Source of the DNA: Streptomyces hygroscopicus subsp. hygroscopicus
Lineage (GTDB): Bacteria > Actinomycetota > Actinomycetes > Streptomycetales > Streptomycetaceae
Direction: 5' to 3'
DNA length: 64,000 nucleotides
Assembly (NCBI RefSeq): GCF_030269125.1
Contig: NZ_BSSM01000001.1
Coordinates: 496,001-560,000, forward strand
The position numbers were made by a program, and so were the translations under genes. The notes under the pieces were generated by a model, which saw only the letters and a program-made list of their open reading frames with translations, made no database searches and was not told the origin of the DNA. Below are positions 25,198 through 34,978 of this stretch, piece after piece (the stretch's first letter is position 1; the number at the start of each line of letters is the position of its first letter).

Positions 25198-25704
25198 ATG
25201 ACCATGGCCACCCGCACCCGCATCGCCCGCCTGCGCACCCTCGCCGTCACCGGTCTCGCCACCACCGGGGCCGCGGCCGCGGCCCTGACCCTGATGCCGA
25301 GCAGCGCGCAGGCCGCCGAGATGCCGCAGGTGCACGCCTCTGTGGTCAAGGCCTCGAACACCAGCGCCACCAAGGCCGGTTCCGGCAACAACCTGGACGG
25401 CTGGATCAAGCAGTCGCTGGCCATCATGAAGGCCAAGGGCATCCCCGGCAGCTACGACGGGCTGAAGCGCAACATCATGCGTGAGTCCGGCGGTAACCCC
25501 AACGCCCAGAACAACTGGGACATCAACGCCAAGAACGGCGTCCCGTCCAAGGGCCTGCTCCAGGTGATCTCCCCCACGTTCAACGCGTACCACGTGGCCG
25601 GCACCGCCCACAACATCACCGACCCGGTGGCGAACATCACCGCGGCCGCCAACTACGCCGCCCACCGCTACGGTTCGATCGACAACGTGAACTCCGCGTA
25701 CTGA
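25198..25704 (+). CDS. Secreted lytic transglycosylase (SLT domain)
   Basis: Exported protein of 168 residues: a signal peptide with basic start (RTRIARLR) and a hydrophobic Ala-rich core ends near AQAAE (about residue 40). It is followed by a lysozyme-like SLT domain with the catalytic Glu in IMRESGGNPNAQN, then SKGLLQVISPTF and AANYAAHRYGS. Cleaves peptidoglycan glycan strands; such small proteins in Streptomyces are linked to spore germination and growth. ATG at 25198 follows GAGGAAGAG; a second ATG two codons in is possible. Monocistronic, bounded by a strong terminator. Confidence 0.9.
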   Translation: MTMATRTRIARLRTLAVTGLATTGAAAAALTLMPSSAQAAEMPQVHASVVKASNTSATKAGSGNNLDGWIKQSLAIMKAKGIPGSYDGLKRNIMRESGGNPNAQNNWDINAKNGVPSKGLLQVISPTFNAYHVAGTAHNITDPVANITAAANYAAHRYGSIDNVNSAY

Positions 25705-25724
25705 TCGACGCGGCCCCCGCACCG

Positions 25725-25768
25725 AAGGCCGGTGCCGGCAGCTTCCACGCTGCCGGTACCGGCCTTTT
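25725..25768 (+). terminator. Rho-independent terminator after transglycosylase gene
   Basis: 18-bp stem (25725-25742 with 25749-25766, one G-U pair) with loop TTCCAC, followed by a T run to 25768. It starts 21 bp after the stop at 25704, and also faces the convergent SWIM gene. Confidence 0.9.
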
Positions 25769-25796
25769 CAATTCCCCTGCGCCCGTGGGGCGTCGG

Positions 25797-28364
25797 TCAG
25801 GTGTCGTCCAGGGCGCCGAGTCCGGTGAGCGCGCCGACCGGGTCCGGGTCGGGGGTCCCCCGGGGCCACCAGTCGTCCTCGCCGGGCTCGGACTCGTAGA
25901 CGTACCAGAGGCCGTCGCGCCCGAGGCGGAGCTGGACGTGGCCGAGCGGATGGGTGAGCCGGTTGCGCCAGGGCCGGAACGCGGGCAGGTCGGCGGCGAG
26001 CAGCAGCGGCCTGGCCCGGTCGAAGCGGCCGGCGGGCGGGTCCCACGGCTCCTCCAGGACGGCCAGCCCCTCCACCCCGCCCTGCCGCCAGGCGGCGACG
26101 GCCCGCGCGAGGTCGCCGGGGGTACGGTCGGTGGTCCGGGCGAGCGTCGCGTAGAGAGCGCGGGTGGTCACGGTCAGGCCGGCGCCGGGGCGGGCCGCGG
26201 CGAGCCGGACCGCGTCCTGCCACAGGGACAGTTCGCCGACCGGGTCGCGCCCGGTGCCGAGCAGCGCGTGCGCGCGGGCCGCGGCGTCCGTCGCCAGCTG
26301 GTCCAGCGCGAACGGGTCCGGGCCGCCGGGCGCGGCGGGATACGCGGGGGGCTGCTCGGGGTGCGCCGGGACCGGCAACGGCGGGGGCAGGGGCGGGAGT
26401 CGGCGCGGGGCCAGGGCCTCGGTGGCGCGTATGCCGGGCAGGGACGAGGGCCGCCGTTCCCGTCCGTCGCGGGCCGCGCGGGCGGCGCTGCGCCGGGAGA
26501 GTTCGTCGAGCAGTTCCCTCTCGCCCCGGCCGCGCAGGAGCAGCAGGACGAAGGGGTCGGCGTCGAGCAGCCGCGCCGTCTGGTAGCACAGGGCGGCCGC
26601 GTGCTTGCAGGGGTGGCCGGAGTCGGGGCAGCTGCACCGCGGGACGAGGTCGCCGGGGCCGGGCAGCAGGGGGACCCCGCAGTCGGCGAGGGACTGGGGC
26701 AGCTCCTTGTCGAGCAGCGCGGCGATATGGCCGGGCCGGTCGACGGCCGCCTCCAGGAAGCGCTCCCACTCCGCGTCCTCCAGCGTCCGCACCCGCACCT
26801 GGACCCGGTACGGACGGGGCCTGCTCCCCCGCACATAGGCGAGGACCAGCCCGGGGGTCACGGTGATCGCGTCCACGTGCCCCTGGTCGGCGTACCCCCG
26901 CCCGCGCGCCACCCGCCTGGCGTCCAGCGCGCCCCGCTCCAGCGCCCGCACCCAGGCGTCGCCCCACCAGGTCCCGGCGAACGGTCCGTCCGCGGCGCGG
27001 GGCGCGAACGCCGGGAACGTGCGCCGGAGTTCACCGTCGCGGTGAGGCGTGGCCATGGTCGGCGGCGCGTGCGGGACGGCGGGCTCGGGCGCGGGGAGGA
27101 CGGGAGCGGCTCCGGTGGCCTCGGACCGCTCCGGCGAGGGACCGGTCTTCGGTGCGGGAGCGGTCTCCGGCGCGGGAGCGGTCTCCGGCGGCATCCGGAA
27201 GGCGTTCCCGAGGAACTGCCGCATCTCACCGGCGGCCTTGAGCCGCGCGGCACGCGCGGCGGCGTCGGAGGGACGCGCGGAGGAGGGCATGCCCGTGGCC
27301 CTCGCCTCGGTGCCGGTCCCCGGGGAACGGCCGGGGTGACGAGGCCCACCGCGCTCGGCCTCCGCCTCCCCCCGCGACGCCTCCCGCCGCGCGGCCCGCA
27401 GTGCCTCCCGGGCGATGTCGCCGGGGCGGGGAACGGGGGCGAGGCCGGGATCGGGAGGCGGCCCGGCGTCGGGAGCGGTGGCAGGGGCAGAGGTAGGGGC
27501 AGAGGCAGAGGCAGAGGCAGTGACAGAGGCAGGGGCAGAGGCAGAGGCAGGGGCAGGGGCAGGGGCAGGTCGAGAGCGGGACGCACTGCGGGGGCCGAGG
27601 TCACGACCCGGGTTCGGATCACGATCGGGATCAAGGGCACGGCGTGGGCGGGGATCGGCTTCCGGCGCGCGTCCCTCTTCCCGGTGTCCGGAGCGCTGGA
27701 CGCGGTCACCGCCGGCGACAGCCGCCCGCAGAGCCGCCCTCGCGGCGTCCCCGGGCCTCGGCGCGGGCCGGGCGGTACGGCCTTCGAGGCCCTCGGCGCG
27801 AGCGGGACTCCCGGCGCCTTCCAGGCCCCCGACACCAGCGGGGCCCTCGGCGCCCTCGGGCCCCTTGCCGCCGACGAGGTCCTCCGCGTCGTCGGACCGC
27901 TCACCGCCGTCGGGCCTCGCGGCACCATCGAGCCCCGGCTCACCCGCGCGGTCCGCCCCGCCGCCGCGCCCCGCCCGCGCGCGCAGGCCGACCGCGCCGC
28001 CCACGACGGCCGGCCCCTCGTGCGCGGACCGGCGGCCGGGCACGTCTCCGGCCGGCACGTCTCCGGCCGGCACGTCTCCGGCCGGCACGTCCTCGACCGG
28101 CGCGGCTCCGGTCGGCCCGGCTCCTGCCGCGCCGTACCCGGTCCGCGCTGCCGACGGCGCCGGACAGGACCGTTCCCCTGCCTCCCGCTCCGCATCGAGG
28201 CCCACGTCCGCCCCCTGGACCTCCTCGGCCCCGCCGGCCACGCCCTCCGACGTCGCCGGCTCCGGCTCCGGCCGCGCCCCCGGCAGGGACTGCGCCCGTC
28301 GCCGTGCCTCCCGCAGGGCCTGGCGGGCCTGGTCGGCCGGGCGGGCGGGGTCGGCCGGGGTCAT
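25797..28364 (-). CDS. SWIM zinc-finger protein 2 with repetitive N-terminal half
   Basis: Protein of 855 residues, co-translated with the helicase upstream (ATGA overlap, start at 28364). The C-terminal half contains the SWIM ligands (PRCSCPDSGHPCKHAAAL, 26592-26650) and regions similar to the first SWIM protein (2188-3504). The N-terminal ~400 residues are low-complexity. They hold four degenerate copies of a D-x-AR-x-ALR-x-A module (near 28330, 27740, 27400 and 27250), three tandem VPAGD units (28036-28092) and an Ala/Pro/Ser tract encoded by a GGCAGA/GGCAGG repeat (27480-27572). The longer frame to 29285 runs antisense-like through the helicase and is not used. Function unknown. Confidence 0.85.
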   Translation of the reverse strand: MTPADPARPADQARQALREARRRAQSLPGARPEPEPATSEGVAGGAEEVQGADVGLDAEREAGERSCPAPSAARTGYGAAGAGPTGAAPVEDVPAGDVPAGDVPAGDVPGRRSAHEGPAVVGGAVGLRARAGRGGGADRAGEPGLDGAARPDGGERSDDAEDLVGGKGPEGAEGPAGVGGLEGAGSPARAEGLEGRTARPAPRPGDAARAALRAAVAGGDRVQRSGHREEGRAPEADPRPRRALDPDRDPNPGRDLGPRSASRSRPAPAPAPASASAPASVTASASASAPTSAPATAPDAGPPPDPGLAPVPRPGDIAREALRAARREASRGEAEAERGGPRHPGRSPGTGTEARATGMPSSARPSDAAARAARLKAAGEMRQFLGNAFRMPPETAPAPETAPAPKTGPSPERSEATGAAPVLPAPEPAVPHAPPTMATPHRDGELRRTFPAFAPRAADGPFAGTWWGDAWVRALERGALDARRVARGRGYADQGHVDAITVTPGLVLAYVRGSRPRPYRVQVRVRTLEDAEWERFLEAAVDRPGHIAALLDKELPQSLADCGVPLLPGPGDLVPRCSCPDSGHPCKHAAALCYQTARLLDADPFVLLLLRGRGERELLDELSRRSAARAARDGRERRPSSLPGIRATEALAPRRLPPLPPPLPVPAHPEQPPAYPAAPGGPDPFALDQLATDAAARAHALLGTGRDPVGELSLWQDAVRLAAARPGAGLTVTTRALYATLARTTDRTPGDLARAVAAWRQGGVEGLAVLEEPWDPPAGRFDRARPLLLAADLPAFRPWRNRLTHPLGHVQLRLGRDGLWYVYESEPGEDDWWPRGTPDPDPVGALTGLGALDDT
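27480..27572. repeat. GGCAGA/GGCAGG hexanucleotide tract
   Basis: About 15 imperfect units of GGCAGA or GGCAGG in tandem inside the SWIM gene. In frame they encode alternating Ala-Ser, Ala-Pro or Ala-Thr pairs, so length changes by slippage would not shift the frame. Confidence 0.8.
28036..28095. repeat. 15-bp tandem repeat encoding VPAGD
   Basis: Three exact units of CACGTCTCCGGCCGG followed by a diverged fourth (CACGTCCTCGACCGG), in frame in the SWIM gene. Confidence 0.85.
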
Positions 28365-31198
28365 GGCGTGCTCCGCAGGGAGACGAGGTCGGTCAGTTCG
28401 CGGTCGGTGAGTTCGGTGAGGGCGGCCTCGCCGGAGCCGAGGACGGCGTCGGCCAGCGCGCGCTTGGCGGCGAGCATCTCGGCGATCCGGTCCTCGACCG
28501 TACCCTCGGTGACCAGCCGGTGGACCTGGACGGGCTGGGTCTGGCCGATGCGGTAGGCGCGGTCGGTGGCCTGTTCCTCGACGGCCGGGTTCCACCAGCG
28601 GTCGAAGTGCACGACATGCCCGGCGCGGGTGAGGTTGAGGCCGGTGCCCGCGGCCTTCAGGGACAGGACGAGGACCGGCGTCACGCCGTCCTGGAACCGG
28701 TCGACCATGCGCTCGCGCTCCGGCACCGGGGTGCCGCCGTGCAGCAGGTCCACGGGGACCGCGCGGGCGGACAGATGCGCGGTGATGAGGCGGGCCATGC
28801 CGACGTACTGGGTGAAGACGAGCACCGAGCCGTCCTCGGCGAGGACCGTGTCCACCAGCTCGTCCAGCAGGGCGAGTTTGCCCGAGCGGTGGACCAGACG
28901 GTCGGTGGCGCCGTCCTCCTTGAGGTAGAGCGCGGGGTGGTCGCAGATCTGCTTCAGCGCGCCGAGCAGCTTCAGGACCAGTCCCCTGCGGGCGATGCCC
29001 TCCGCGGTCTCGATGGCCAGCATCGACTCGCGCACCACCGCCTCGTACAGCGCGGCCTGTTCGCGGGTGAGCGGCACCGGGTGGTCGGTCTCGGTCTTCG
29101 GCGGCAGCTCGGGCACGATGCCGGGGTCGGACTTCTTGCGCCGCAGCAGGAAGGGCCGGACGAGGCGGGCGAGCCGGTCCACGGCCTCCTGGTCCTCGCC
29201 GTTCTCCACCGCGCGGGCGTGCCGGGCGCGGAAGGACTTCAGGGGACCGAGGAGTCCGGGGGTGGTCCAGTCGAGCAGGGCCCACAGCTCGGAGAGGTTG
29301 TTCTCCACCGGGGTGCCGGTGAGCGCCACGCGCGCGGGGGCCGGGATGGTGCGCAGCGCCTTGGCGGTGGCCGAGTAGGGGTTCTTCACATGCTGGGCCT
29401 CGTCCGCGACGACCATCCCCCAGTCCTGGTCGGCGAGTTCGGCGGCGGCGGAGCGCATGGTGCCGTACGTGGTCAGGACGAAGCCGCCGTCGAGGCCGGC
29501 CAGGGTGCGCTCCGTGCCGTGGAAGCGGCGGACGGGGACGCCGGGCGCGAACCGGGTGATCTCCCGCTGCCAGTTGCCCAGCAGGGAGGCGGGGCAGACG
29601 ACGAGGGTGGGTTCGCCGCGCCCCCGTTTCAGGTGCAGGGCGATGAGGGTGACGGTCTTGCCGAGGCCCATGTCGTCGGCGAGGCAGCCGCCGAGGCCGA
29701 GGGAGGTCATCAGGTCGAGCCAGGCGAGACCGCGCAGCTGGTAGTCGCGCAGGGTGGCGGCGAGCCCGGCGGGCGCCTCGGCGGGGCGCACGCCCGCGGT
29801 GAGCCGGTCGCGCAGGGTGGCGAGGGCGCCGACGGGCACCGCCTCGACCGTCTCACCGTCGATCTCGGCGGTGCCGGTGAGCGCCACGGACAGCGCGTCG
29901 ACCGGGTCCAGCAGGCCCAGTTCCCGCTTGCGGGCCTTGCGGACGAGGGCGGGGTCGACCAGGACCCAGCGGTCCCTCAGGCGCACGACGGGGCGGTGGG
30001 CCTCGGCGAGGGCGTCCATCTCGGCCTCGTCCAGCGGGTCCCCGCCGAGGGCGAGCTGCCAGCGAAAACGCAGCAGGTCCTCGCTCTCGAAGAAGCCGGT
30101 GCCGTCGGTCGCGGAGCCGGGTGCGGGCCGGACCTCCGCGGTGGCGGTGAGGTCGCGGGCGAGGTCCCGGGGCCAATGCACGGCGACCCCGGCGGCGGCC
30201 AGCCTGGTGGCCGCGACACCGAGCAGGTCGCCCAGTTCCTCCTCGGACAGGGCGAGGACGTCGGGCACGTCCTGTTCGGCGAGCCGGTCCAGGGGCGGCC
30301 ACACGCGCCCGGCGCGGCGCACGGCGAGGGCCGCGTCCACGCGGGCGCGGGGCCCGAAGGCGGTGTCGGCCCCGCCGGCCCACAGGGCGGCCGCGTCGGT
30401 CACGAGGGTGGGGTCGGCAAGGCTGTGGACCTGCACGATCGCCGCTCCGGCGGCGCGGGCGCCCGCGCTCGCGCCTGCGTCGAAGGCGTCGTACGCCGAC
30501 AGGTCCAGGCGCAGCGAGACGCGTACGCCCGCGTCCATCCCGGCGGCGACCTCGGCCGCCCACTCGTGCGCCCCCGGCAGGGCCTGGGGCTCGTGCGCGG
30601 CGAAGGGGCGGCCGCAGGCGTGGGGGGCCGCGGGGGTGCGGGGCAGGGTGTCGGCGACCGCGTCCAGGAAGGCGCGGACCAGCGCCTCCGGCTCGGGCAG
30701 CCGCAGCGGCCCGGGGTCCGGCAGCGGCACGGCGTGGCCCTCCGGGGGCAGGGCGGCGGCGATCGCGCGCAGGTGGGCGACGTCGCCGGGCTCCAGCGGA
30801 CCGGCCCGCCAGGCGTCGTGGCCGCTCGGGGTGAGGCCGGGCAGCAGCCGCCCCCGCGTGACGAGCCGCAGCGCGTGCAGCGCGGCGGCGCCCCAGCAGG
30901 CCGTGGCCGGATGCGCGGCCGGGTCCCGGCGGGCGCGGACCAGCAGGGGCAGGGCGTCCGCGAGGGGCAGTCCCAGCGCGGGCACCCGCCGACGGCGCGC
31001 TCCGGCACCGTGCCGTCGTACGACCGTGATCTCCTCGGGATCACCGACCTCGGCGGGCAGGGGCTCACCGGTGGGGTCCCAGAAGGCGACACGGCCTCGG
31101 CGCGGGAGCGGCGCGGGCAGGTAGACGGCGGCGAGGCGCACCGGCACCGCGTCCACGTCGACCGCCGTCCGCCCGGCCGTCACCACCACACCGCTCAT
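28361..31198 (-). CDS. SNF2-family DEAD/H helicase 2
   Basis: Protein of 945 residues. N-terminal ~450 residues are an uncharacterised region that includes a SNF2-associated domain; the ATPase core follows with Walker A DDMGLGKT (about residue 510), VVADEAQH (about 598), LTGTPVEN, and helicase C motifs GTGLNL, DRWWNP and DRAYRIGQ. Paralogue of the helicase at the left edge, with the same downstream SWIM partner. The ATG at 31198 follows GGGAGGTG; the upstream frame up to 31930 is the antisense of other genes. Likely a dsDNA or RNA translocase, with cellular role unknown. Confidence 0.93.
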   Translation of the reverse strand: MSGVVVTAGRTAVDVDAVPVRLAAVYLPAPLPRRGRVAFWDPTGEPLPAEVGDPEEITVVRRHGAGARRRRVPALGLPLADALPLLVRARRDPAAHPATACWGAAALHALRLVTRGRLLPGLTPSGHDAWRAGPLEPGDVAHLRAIAAALPPEGHAVPLPDPGPLRLPEPEALVRAFLDAVADTLPRTPAAPHACGRPFAAHEPQALPGAHEWAAEVAAGMDAGVRVSLRLDLSAYDAFDAGASAGARAAGAAIVQVHSLADPTLVTDAAALWAGGADTAFGPRARVDAALAVRRAGRVWPPLDRLAEQDVPDVLALSEEELGDLLGVAATRLAAAGVAVHWPRDLARDLTATAEVRPAPGSATDGTGFFESEDLLRFRWQLALGGDPLDEAEMDALAEAHRPVVRLRDRWVLVDPALVRKARKRELGLLDPVDALSVALTGTAEIDGETVEAVPVGALATLRDRLTAGVRPAEAPAGLAATLRDYQLRGLAWLDLMTSLGLGGCLADDMGLGKTVTLIALHLKRGRGEPTLVVCPASLLGNWQREITRFAPGVPVRRFHGTERTLAGLDGGFVLTTYGTMRSAAAELADQDWGMVVADEAQHVKNPYSATAKALRTIPAPARVALTGTPVENNLSELWALLDWTTPGLLGPLKSFRARHARAVENGEDQEAVDRLARLVRPFLLRRKKSDPGIVPELPPKTETDHPVPLTREQAALYEAVVRESMLAIETAEGIARRGLVLKLLGALKQICDHPALYLKEDGATDRLVHRSGKLALLDELVDTVLAEDGSVLVFTQYVGMARLITAHLSARAVPVDLLHGGTPVPERERMVDRFQDGVTPVLVLSLKAAGTGLNLTRAGHVVHFDRWWNPAVEEQATDRAYRIGQTQPVQVHRLVTEGTVEDRIAEMLAAKRALADAVLGSGEAALTELTDRELTDLVSLRSTP

Positions 31199-31281
31199 AC
31201 GTTCCGTCACCTCCCGCCCGCGCATCGGACCAGTCGTCTCCGACTCTACGGGCGGGGTCTGACAACCGGCCCCGCCGGCCG

Positions 31282-31854
31282 CTACGGCACCGTCCGCGAC
31301 ACCACGTACACCATCGGGAAATCCGGGTCGGCCAGGTTGACGACCACGTCCTGGGTGGGGGCCGGGTTCTTCTGCGTGTGCGTGAGGCCGTACCAGGAGC
31401 CGGAGCCGCCGAAGGTCCACCCGCTGACCTCGCGGTCGCGGGAGCCGACGGCGATGTCGCCCTTCTTCAGCTCGTCGCGGCGGGTGCCCATGGACTGCAG
31501 GAACGTGTCGAGGCCGGCCGGGTTGGTGCGGAACTGCACGTACAGGCGGCTGGTCTTCCAGTTGTTGGTCTCGTACGAGGCGATGCGGTCGGCCGGGCGG
31601 GGCACGTTCACCTGGTAGAGGCGGCGTTGCACCTTCGACGGCCAGCCCGGGGTGAGGCCGGTCGCGGAGTACTTCGCCTCCTTGTCCTTGCCGCTGTTGC
31701 GGCTCTGGTTGGCCGAGATCACCAGATAACCGGCCGGTACGCCGATGAGCAGGACGATGATCAGCAGGGTGATCGCCCGGCGCCTGGCCTTGTGGCGCGG
31801 GTCCTCGGCGGGCCGCTCCGGCGGGGCGGCCTGGCGGGGCAGGGAGGTGGTCAT
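31282..31854 (-). CDS. Small membrane protein of unknown function
   Basis: Protein of 190 residues with a basic cytoplasmic N-terminus (HKARRRA), one membrane helix (ITLLIIVLLIGVPAGYLVIS, about residues 29-48) and a ~140-residue extracytoplasmic domain. I do not recognise the domain; GGSGSWYGLTHTQ and NLADPDFPMVYVVSR are its most distinctive stretches. Overlaps the ROK kinase stop (ATGA), hence last gene of the sugar operon. Could be a sensor or accessory of uptake (speculative). Confidence 0.75.
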   Translation of the reverse strand: MTTSLPRQAAPPERPAEDPRHKARRRAITLLIIVLLIGVPAGYLVISANQSRNSGKDKEAKYSATGLTPGWPSKVQRRLYQVNVPRPADRIASYETNNWKTSRLYVQFRTNPAGLDTFLQSMGTRRDELKKGDIAVGSRDREVSGWTFGGSGSWYGLTHTQKNPAPTQDVVVNLADPDFPMVYVVSRTVP

Positions 31855-32996
31855 GCGGTGTCCCGTTCGCGGCGGGCCTGGGCGTACCGCTCGTAGCGCT
31901 CGTACCGCTCCACCCGGCGGCGCTTGGCACGCCGGAACCGGCGGGCGACCAGGCGGGCCAGGTCGGCCGCGCCCACCATGCCGGCCTCGGGACCGAGCTG
32001 GGCGCGGGTGATACGGGCCTCGGGGCGGTAGCCGCGGCCGGTGAGATGGCGCTTGAAGGCGTCCCTGGCGGGGCCGATGAGCAGATCGTCGGCGGCCGAC
32101 ACGCCGCCGCCGATGACGAAGCAGGAGGGGTCGAGGGCGGCGGCCAGGTTGGCGATGCCGACGCCGAGCCACTGGCCGATGTCCTGGAGCAGCTCCACGC
32201 ACATCGCGTCGCCCTCGCGGGCCAGCTCGGTGATCATCGGCCCGGTGATGTCGCCGACGTTGCCCTTGACGTGCTCGATGATCCCGTAGGCGACCGGCGA
32301 GTCGGCCACGGCCAGCTCGCGCGCCTCGCGGACGAGTGCGTTGCCGGAGCTGTACTGCTCCCAGCAGCCGCGGTTGCCGCACGGGCAGCGGTGGCCACCG
32401 GGCACGACCTGCATATGGCCGAACTCGCCGGCGACGCCGTACTTGCCGCGCTTGACCTGGCCGTCCTCCAGGATCGCGCCGCCGATGCCGGTACCAAGCG
32501 TGATCATGACCAGGTGGTCCTCGCCGCGCCCCGCGCCGAAGCGCCACTCGGCCCAGGCGGCGGTGTTGGCGTCGTTGTCCACGAGGACGGGCACCGAGAG
32601 GCGGCCGCTGAGCCGGTCGCGCAGGGGTTCGTTGCGCCAGGACAGGTGGGGGGCGAACAGGACGCGGTTGCGGTCGGCGTCGACCCAGCCCGCGGCGCCG
32701 ATGCCGACCGCGTGCACGTCGTGCCGGTCGGAGAGGTCCAGGACCAGTTCGACGATGGTGTCCTCGACGACCTTGGGGCTCTTGGACTTGTCCGGGGTCT
32801 CCGTGCGGAGCTTCTCCAGGATGTTGCCGTCGGCGTCCACGACGCCCGCCATCACCTTGGTGCCGCCGATGTCGATGCCGACGGTGGGGACACGGGGGGC
32901 CGTCAGGTGGGACCGGCGCTCCCGGGTGCCGACCGTGCGCAGGACGGGGGCCCGGCGGGAGCCGATGGGGGCCGTGAGGTCGCGATAGGTGCTCAT
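31851..32996 (-). CDS. ROK-family sugar kinase
   Basis: Protein of 381 residues from the ATG at 32996 (an ATG seven codons upstream is also possible). ROK kinase signatures: ATP phosphate-1 motif VGIDIGGTKVMAGVV, catalytic-loop VDNDANTAAWAEW, ITLGTGIGGA, and the zinc-binding C-x-C-G-x-x-G-C-x-E cluster as CPCGNRGCWEQ. Probably phosphorylates the sugar imported by the ABC system upstream. The last ~25 residues are Arg/Tyr-rich (RVERYERYERYAQ). 105 bp follow the ATPase gene, so same operon or internal promoter. Confidence 0.92.
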   Translation of the reverse strand: MSTYRDLTAPIGSRRAPVLRTVGTRERRSHLTAPRVPTVGIDIGGTKVMAGVVDADGNILEKLRTETPDKSKSPKVVEDTIVELVLDLSDRHDVHAVGIGAAGWVDADRNRVLFAPHLSWRNEPLRDRLSGRLSVPVLVDNDANTAAWAEWRFGAGRGEDHLVMITLGTGIGGAILEDGQVKRGKYGVAGEFGHMQVVPGGHRCPCGNRGCWEQYSSGNALVREARELAVADSPVAYGIIEHVKGNVGDITGPMITELAREGDAMCVELLQDIGQWLGVGIANLAAALDPSCFVIGGGVSAADDLLIGPARDAFKRHLTGRGYRPEARITRAQLGPEAGMVGAADLARLVARRFRRAKRRRVERYERYERYAQARRERDTA

Positions 32997-33101
32997 CGTT
33001 GGTCGATTGTGCCTCAACGACGGTAAGGGTGCGGTACGGCCGTGGGTGGGGGCGGGCGGTCCCGGAGGGCGTCCGGTTGACCGCGGCGCCCCTCGGGGCC
33101 C

Positions 33102-33911
33102 TCAGTCGCGCTGGAGTTCGTGGCGCAGGACGTCCAGGTCGGAGCCGCCGGCCATCTGCCGGGTCAGCTCGTCCAGGGTGATCCCGTCCCGTGTGTGGTT
33201 GCCCACCATCGTGCCACGGCGCAGCAGCACGAACCGGTCCCCCACGAGGTAGGCGTGGTGCGGGTTGTGGGTGATCAGGACGACGCCCAGGCCCTCGTCG
33301 CGGGCCGCGGCGACGTACTTGAGGACCACTCCGGACTGCTTGACGCCGAGGGCCGCGGTCGGCTCGTCCAGGACGAGGACCTTGGCGCCGAAGTGGACGG
33401 CGCGGGCGATGGCCACGCACTGGCGTTCGCCACCGGAGAGGGTGCCGATGGGCTGGTCGACGTCCCGGAGGTCGATGCCCATGCGCAGCAGCGCCTCGCG
33501 GGTGGTGCGGCGCATCAGGGCGGTGTCGAGGCGCTTGAAGGGCCCGGTGCCCCTGCGGGGCTCGGAGCCGAGGAAGAAGTTCCGCCAGACCGGCATCAGG
33601 GGCACGACGGCGAGGTCCTGGTAGACGGTGGCGATGCCCCGGTCCAGGGCGTCGCGCGGCGACGCGAGGCGGGTCTCCTCGCCCTCGACGCGCAGCGTGC
33701 CGACGTCGTGCTGGTGCAGTCCGGCGATCATCTTGATCAGCGTGGACTTGCCCGCGCCGTTGTCGCCGAGGACGCAGGTGATCTCGCCGGCGCGCACCTC
33801 CAGGGAGACGCCGTCCAGGGCGCGGACGTTGCCGTAGCGCTTGCCGACGCCGCTGAGCTCGACCAGGGCGGGCGTCGTCGTCCGCGTCGTGTCGTCGGTC
33901 ATGTCGGTCAC
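33102..33911 (-). CDS. Sugar ABC transporter ATP-binding protein
   Basis: ATPase of 269 residues with Walker [10 protein letters not shown], signature LSGGERQC, Walker B VLVLDEP and switch His ITHNPHH. It has a single ATP-binding domain, unlike the duplicated RbsA/XylG type. Pairs with the ribose-class permease and lipoprotein upstream. GTG at 33911 overlaps the permease stop (GTGA) and has GGAGG at good spacing; the ATG three codons in is an alternative. Confidence 0.93.
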   Translation of the reverse strand: MTDMTDDTTRTTTPALVELSGVGKRYGNVRALDGVSLEVRAGEITCVLGDNGAGKSTLIKMIAGLHQHDVGTLRVEGEETRLASPRDALDRGIATVYQDLAVVPLMPVWRNFFLGSEPRRGTGPFKRLDTALMRRTTREALLRMGIDLRDVDQPIGTLSGGERQCVAIARAVHFGAKVLVLDEPTAALGVKQSGVVLKYVAAARDEGLGVVLITHNPHHAYLVGDRFVLLRRGTMVGNHTRDGITLDELTRQMAGGSDLDVLRHELQRD

Positions 33912-34978
33912 GTGGTCGCCTCCGCGCGCTTGCGGACCCAGGCGTTGAGCAGGGTCGCGAGGAGCAGCATCGCTCCGAGGAAGAACTTGAACCAGTCGGG
34001 GTTCCACTCGGCGAACACGATGCCCTTGCTGGTCATGCCGAAGATCAGGGCGCCGACGGCGGAGCCGACCGCGCTGCCGTAGCCGCCGGTGATCAGGCAG
34101 CCGCCGATGACGGCCGCGATGATGTAGATCAGCTCGTTGCCGACGCCCTCGCCGGACTGGACGGCGTCGAAGGAGAAGAGCAGGTGCTGGCCGGAGATCC
34201 AGGCGCCGAACGCGACGCCCATGTAGAGGGCGGTCTTGGTCTTCGCCACCGGCACGCCGACCGCGCGGGCCGCGTCCTCGTTGCCGCCGACCGCGAAGAT
34301 CCAGTTGCCGGCACGGGTGCGCAGCAGGATCCAGGAGCCGAGGGCGACCAGGGCGAGCCACCACACGATGGTGATCTTGAAGTCGACGCCGCCGACGGTC
34401 ACGGTGGACGCGAACACGGCGCGGGCGCTGGAGAAACCCTCCATGTCGGCGATGGTCTTGGTGGAGACCGTGCCGTCGATCAGCTTGGTGAAGCCGAGGT
34501 TCATGCCGCACAGCATCAGGAAGGTGCCCAGCGTGATGATGAAGCTGGGCAGCTTCGTGCGGGTGAGCATGAAGCCGTTGAAGGCGCCGATGGCGAGGGT
34601 GACCAGGAGGGACACCCCGACGCCGACCCAGGTGTTCGCCGTCATCTGGTAGCTGAACATCGAGGAGATCAGCGCCGAGGAGGTCACGAGGACGCCGGCC
34701 GACAGGTCGAACTCGCCGCCGATCATCAGCAGGGCGACCGGTACGGCCATGATCCCGATCGTCGAGGACGCGTACAGGACCGTGCTGAGGCTGGAGGCGC
34801 GCAGGAAGCCGTCGGCGACGAAGGCGAAGAAGAGGAAGACGGCGAGGGCGCCGACGACCGAGCCCAGTTCCGGGCGGGCGAGGAGCTTCTTCAGCGGGGA
34901 GGTCCGCAGGAGCCTTTCGTCGACGGCCTGACCGCCGGCGGGCTGTTCGCCGGTCCCGCGTTCGGCGGTCGCGCTCAT
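33908..34978 (-). CDS. Sugar ABC transporter permease (RbsC-like)
   Basis: Integral membrane permease of 356 residues, ribose/xylose class, with about ten hydrophobic segments. [16 protein letters not shown] is the typical G-E-F-D-L-S signature and [12 protein letters not shown] matches the cytoplasmic coupling loop (GGN-x-x-AA-x-x-x-G). ATGA overlap with the binding-protein gene sets the start. Forms the channel of the importer. Confidence 0.93.
   Translation of the reverse strand: MSATAERGTGEQPAGGQAVDERLLRTSPLKKLLARPELGSVVGALAVFLFFAFVADGFLRASSLSTVLYASSTIGIMAVPVALLMIGGEFDLSAGVLVTSSALISSMFSYQMTANTWVGVGVSLLVTLAIGAFNGFMLTRTKLPSFIITLGTFLMLCGMNLGFTKLIDGTVSTKTIADMEGFSSARAVFASTVTVGGVDFKITIVWWLALVALGSWILLRTRAGNWIFAVGGNEDAARAVGVPVAKTKTALYMGVAFGAWISGQHLLFSFDAVQSGEGVGNELIYIIAAVIGGCLITGGYGSAVGSAVGALIFGMTSKGIVFAEWNPDWFKFFLGAMLLLATLLNAWVRKRAEATT

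Noticed and set aside
27644..31618. 1324-codon open frame on the plus strand
   Set aside because: Complete antisense overlap with the SNF2 and SWIM genes, whose motifs are unambiguous; composition is that of a shadow frame.
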